This document shows, one piece after another, positions 62,351-64,000 of a stretch of 64,000 nucleotides of DNA; position 1 is the first letter of the stretch, and each line of letters opens with the position of its first letter. The notes under the pieces are model-generated. The model worked only from the letters and a program-made list of their open reading frames with translations, was not told the origin of the DNA and ran no database searches. Source of the stretch: Arachidicoccus terrestris. Lineage in GTDB: Bacteria; Bacteroidota; Bacteroidia; Chitinophagales; Chitinophagaceae. The translations under genes and the position numbers were made by a program. Location: positions 4,402,001 to 4,466,000 of the forward strand of contig NZ_CP083387.1 in NCBI RefSeq assembly GCF_020042345.1, given 5' to 3'.

Positions 62351-63805
62351 TTATGGTGTCCGTTCCCCGTCAACTGGACGCAGCCCCAGCTCCTGCCCTT
62401 TTTTCAGCATCAGCTGGTAAGCTTCCTCATAGCTATTAGCGATCACTCCGTCTATAATGGATTCCCGAATATGATCTTTAATTATACCAACTTCCCTACC
62501 AGGGGAAATGCCGAAAGTCTGCATGATCAGATCGCCGGATACCGGAGGTTGCCAGTTTCGCATTTTGTCCGATTCTTCCACTTGTTCCATTCTTTTTCTG
62601 ACCAGTTCGAAGTTGGCTCTAAAACGTTTTACTTTGGCGGCGTTTTTGCTGGTAATATCCGCTTCGCATAGGGTCATCAGATCATCAGTCTCTGCTCCCC
62701 CGTCAAATAATAACCTTCTTATAGCACTGTCTGTAATATTTTCCTTCGTGAGGCTGACCGGCCGCATATGCAGGCTGACCAGCTTCTGAACGTAGCGCAT
62801 TTTCTCATTGAGCGGTAATTTTAGTTGGGCAAAGATCTTAGGTACCATTTTAGCTCCAACCATTTCATGCCCATGGAATGTCCAGCCATGGCCTTTCTCA
62901 AAACGCTTTGTAGCAGGTTTGCCAATGTCATGTAGCAATGCGGCCCATCTTAACCACAAATCTCTGGTGTGTGGGGCTATATTATCCAATACCTGTATAC
63001 TGTGATAGAAGTTATCTTTATGGCCGATTCCATCCATATTCTCGGCACCCGCGAGAGCAGTAAGTTGTGGAAATATAATATCCAACAAACCGGTTCTAAA
63101 CAAAAGGTCCCAACCAATTGACGGTTTAGTGGCGAGCATGATCTTATTGAGTTCATCGGCAATTCTTTCCCCGGAGATGATCCTGATTCTTTCTTTTTCC
63201 TTTATAATCCCTTCCAGAGCGGACTGCTCAATCGTAAACTGCAATTGAGTCGCAAAACGGATAGCTCTGAGCATTCTGAGCGGGTCATCGCTAAATGTTT
63301 TTGCGGGTTCCAGCGGCGTCCGGATCACCTTGAATTTGAGATCTGTCAAGCCGTTAAACGGGTCCTGAATGATGCCACTATCTGGGTACTTTGTACTGAT
63401 CCGGGTATACAGCGTGTTGATTGTAAAGTCCCTTCTTTCCAGATCATCCTGCAAAGTGCCTGCCACCACATCCGGCTTGCGGCTATTTTCACTGTAACTT
63501 TCTTTACGGGCGCCTACAACTTCAATTTCCAGGTCGGGCAGCTTGATTTGTGCCGTCCCATATGTCTTGAACAGAGAAACGGGAGGCTTCGGCTGAAACC
63601 TTTCTGCGATCTTTCTGGCCAGCATAAGGCCATCGCCCACGGTCAGGAGATCGATATCCTTCGTAGGCCGCCCTAAGAGCTTATCTCTAAGATAGCCACC
63701 AATCAGGTAGACTTCCATGCCCAGCTCGTCGGAGGTGGCTGCCAGCTTGTTAAAGACGAATTGTTCCCTTTGCGAGACGGGAAAGTCAAAATCCATTCGA
63801 TTCAT
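62351..63805 (-). CDS. cca: CCA-adding-type tRNA nucleotidyltransferase with HD domain
   Basis: A 484-residue class II nucleotidyltransferase. The head has VYLIGGYLRDKLLGRPTKDI, the metal Asp pair in KDIDLLTVGDG, RDFTINTLY and the neck region DPLRMLRAIRFATQL. A C-terminal HD domain follows (WAALLHDIGKPATKRFEKGH, FHGHEMVGAKM). It adds or repairs the 3' CCA of tRNA, which the tRNA-Arg in this window needs. Poly(A) polymerase is the alternative in this family, but the HD domain and phylum favour CCA addition. Confidence 0.9.
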   Translation of the reverse strand: MNRMDFDFPVSQREQFVFNKLAATSDELGMEVYLIGGYLRDKLLGRPTKDIDLLTVGDGLMLARKIAERFQPKPPVSLFKTYGTAQIKLPDLEIEVVGARKESYSENSRKPDVVAGTLQDDLERRDFTINTLYTRISTKYPDSGIIQDPFNGLTDLKFKVIRTPLEPAKTFSDDPLRMLRAIRFATQLQFTIEQSALEGIIKEKERIRIISGERIADELNKIMLATKPSIGWDLLFRTGLLDIIFPQLTALAGAENMDGIGHKDNFYHSIQVLDNIAPHTRDLWLRWAALLHDIGKPATKRFEKGHGWTFHGHEMVGAKMVPKIFAQLKLPLNEKMRYVQKLVSLHMRPVSLTKENITDSAIRRLLFDGGAETDDLMTLCEADITSKNAAKVKRFRANFELVRKRMEQVEESDKMRNWQPPVSGDLIMQTFGISPGREVGIIKDHIRESIIDGVIANSYEEAYQLMLKKGQELGLRPVDGERTP

Positions 63806-63865
63806 AAATGAAAATTATAATTGATTGCTACAATACAATTATAATCAGTAGGTTAATATTCTATA

Positions 63866-64000
63866 CTATTTGTCCGTTTCAGACCTTAATTTAATTTCAA
63901 AAGATTTAGGCCAGTTCTTACCCGTTACTACCAAGTTACCGGTGGCTTTATTATAGGCAATTCCGTTAAGAACACCCCCATCGTCTTCCGAGATTCCATT
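63866..64000 (-). CDS. Glutaminyl-peptide cyclotransferase, 3' end only
   Basis: The minus strand carries the last 44 codons and stop (TAG at 63866-63868) of a gene running off the right edge. The sequence [20 protein letters not shown] followed by [10 protein letters not shown] matches the C-terminus of bacterial and plant-type glutamine cyclotransferases, five-bladed propeller enzymes that form N-terminal pyroglutamate. The N-terminus is outside the window. Confidence 0.75.
   Translation of the reverse strand, partial: NGISEDDGGVLNGIAYNKATGNLVVTGKNWPKSFEIKLRSETDK

Overview
The window looks like chromosomal DNA from a member of the Bacteroidota, most likely a Chitinophagaceae-type soil or plant-associated bacterium. 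The evidence is a SusC/SusD pair, a type IX secretion C-terminal sorting domain, DUF1573 and YajC genes, a long NusB, A/T-rich starts without Shine-Dalgarno sequences, and repeated use of the Bacteroidota promoter pattern TTG-N17-23-TAnnTTTG. Gene content is mostly core metabolism and housekeeping. The accessory parts are one polysaccharide locus, one insertion sequence, one decayed gene and several signalling genes.

Layout. 1-2.0 kb: the 5' part of a small membrane protein, a membrane TPR protein, tRNA-Arg(CCT) and a frameshifted remnant of a Pr6Pr-type membrane protein. 2-6 kb: a degenerate histidine-kinase-like protein, a NarL-type response regulator and a large hybrid histidine kinase. 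6.3-9.9 kb: a secreted lectin/DUF11 protein with a T9SS tail and an alpha/beta hydrolase. 9.9-13.5 kb: two ABC exporter half-transporters. 13.7-17.3 kb: PDH E1 alpha, a TPR protein, ribH, a LutA-like protein and an EVE protein. 17.4-21.2 kb: ECF sigma factor with a membrane/beta-barrel partner, a DUF4397 lipoprotein and a small barrel protein. 21.6-25.5 kb: recA, ndk, a DHH phosphoesterase and an FKBP lipoprotein.

25.6-37.7 kb is a polysaccharide utilisation locus: a membrane-spanning propeller/Y_Y_Y/LuxR regulator, SusC, SusD, a GH144-type (glycoamylase-like) lipoprotein and a GH3 beta-glucosidase. By family knowledge this set suits import and breakdown of beta-1,2-glucan, which is an inference.

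37.8-45.3 kb: recF, ahcY, an ArsC-like protein, nusB, a DUF1573 lipoprotein, yajC, coaE, a lipoprotein and a Lys/Ala/Pro histone-H1-like protein. 45.4-51 kb: a PolX-like protein whose polymerase active site looks lost, then the oxidative pentose phosphate genes gnd, zwf and pgl. 51.2-54.9 kb: succinate dehydrogenase/fumarate reductase sdhCAB. 55.3-56.95 kb: a complete 1635-bp insertion sequence with inverted repeats and a 6-bp target duplication. 57.1-64 kb: dgkA, a Xer recombinase, rpsU, ribE, a DUF721 protein, a CorC/HlyC-type protein, a pRiA4b ORF-3-type protein, a CCA-adding-type nucleotidyltransferase and the 3' end of a glutaminyl cyclotransferase gene.

I see no CRISPR array, prophage or obvious defence island. 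The points most worth a second look are the putative beta-1,2-glucan locus with its one-protein regulator, the pseudo-kinase/response regulator pair, the asymmetric ABC pair, the PolX active-site loss, the sigma-linked protein that combines an inner-membrane helix with a barrel domain, and repeats at 34.95-35.16 kb that resemble a mobile-element end or structured RNA.
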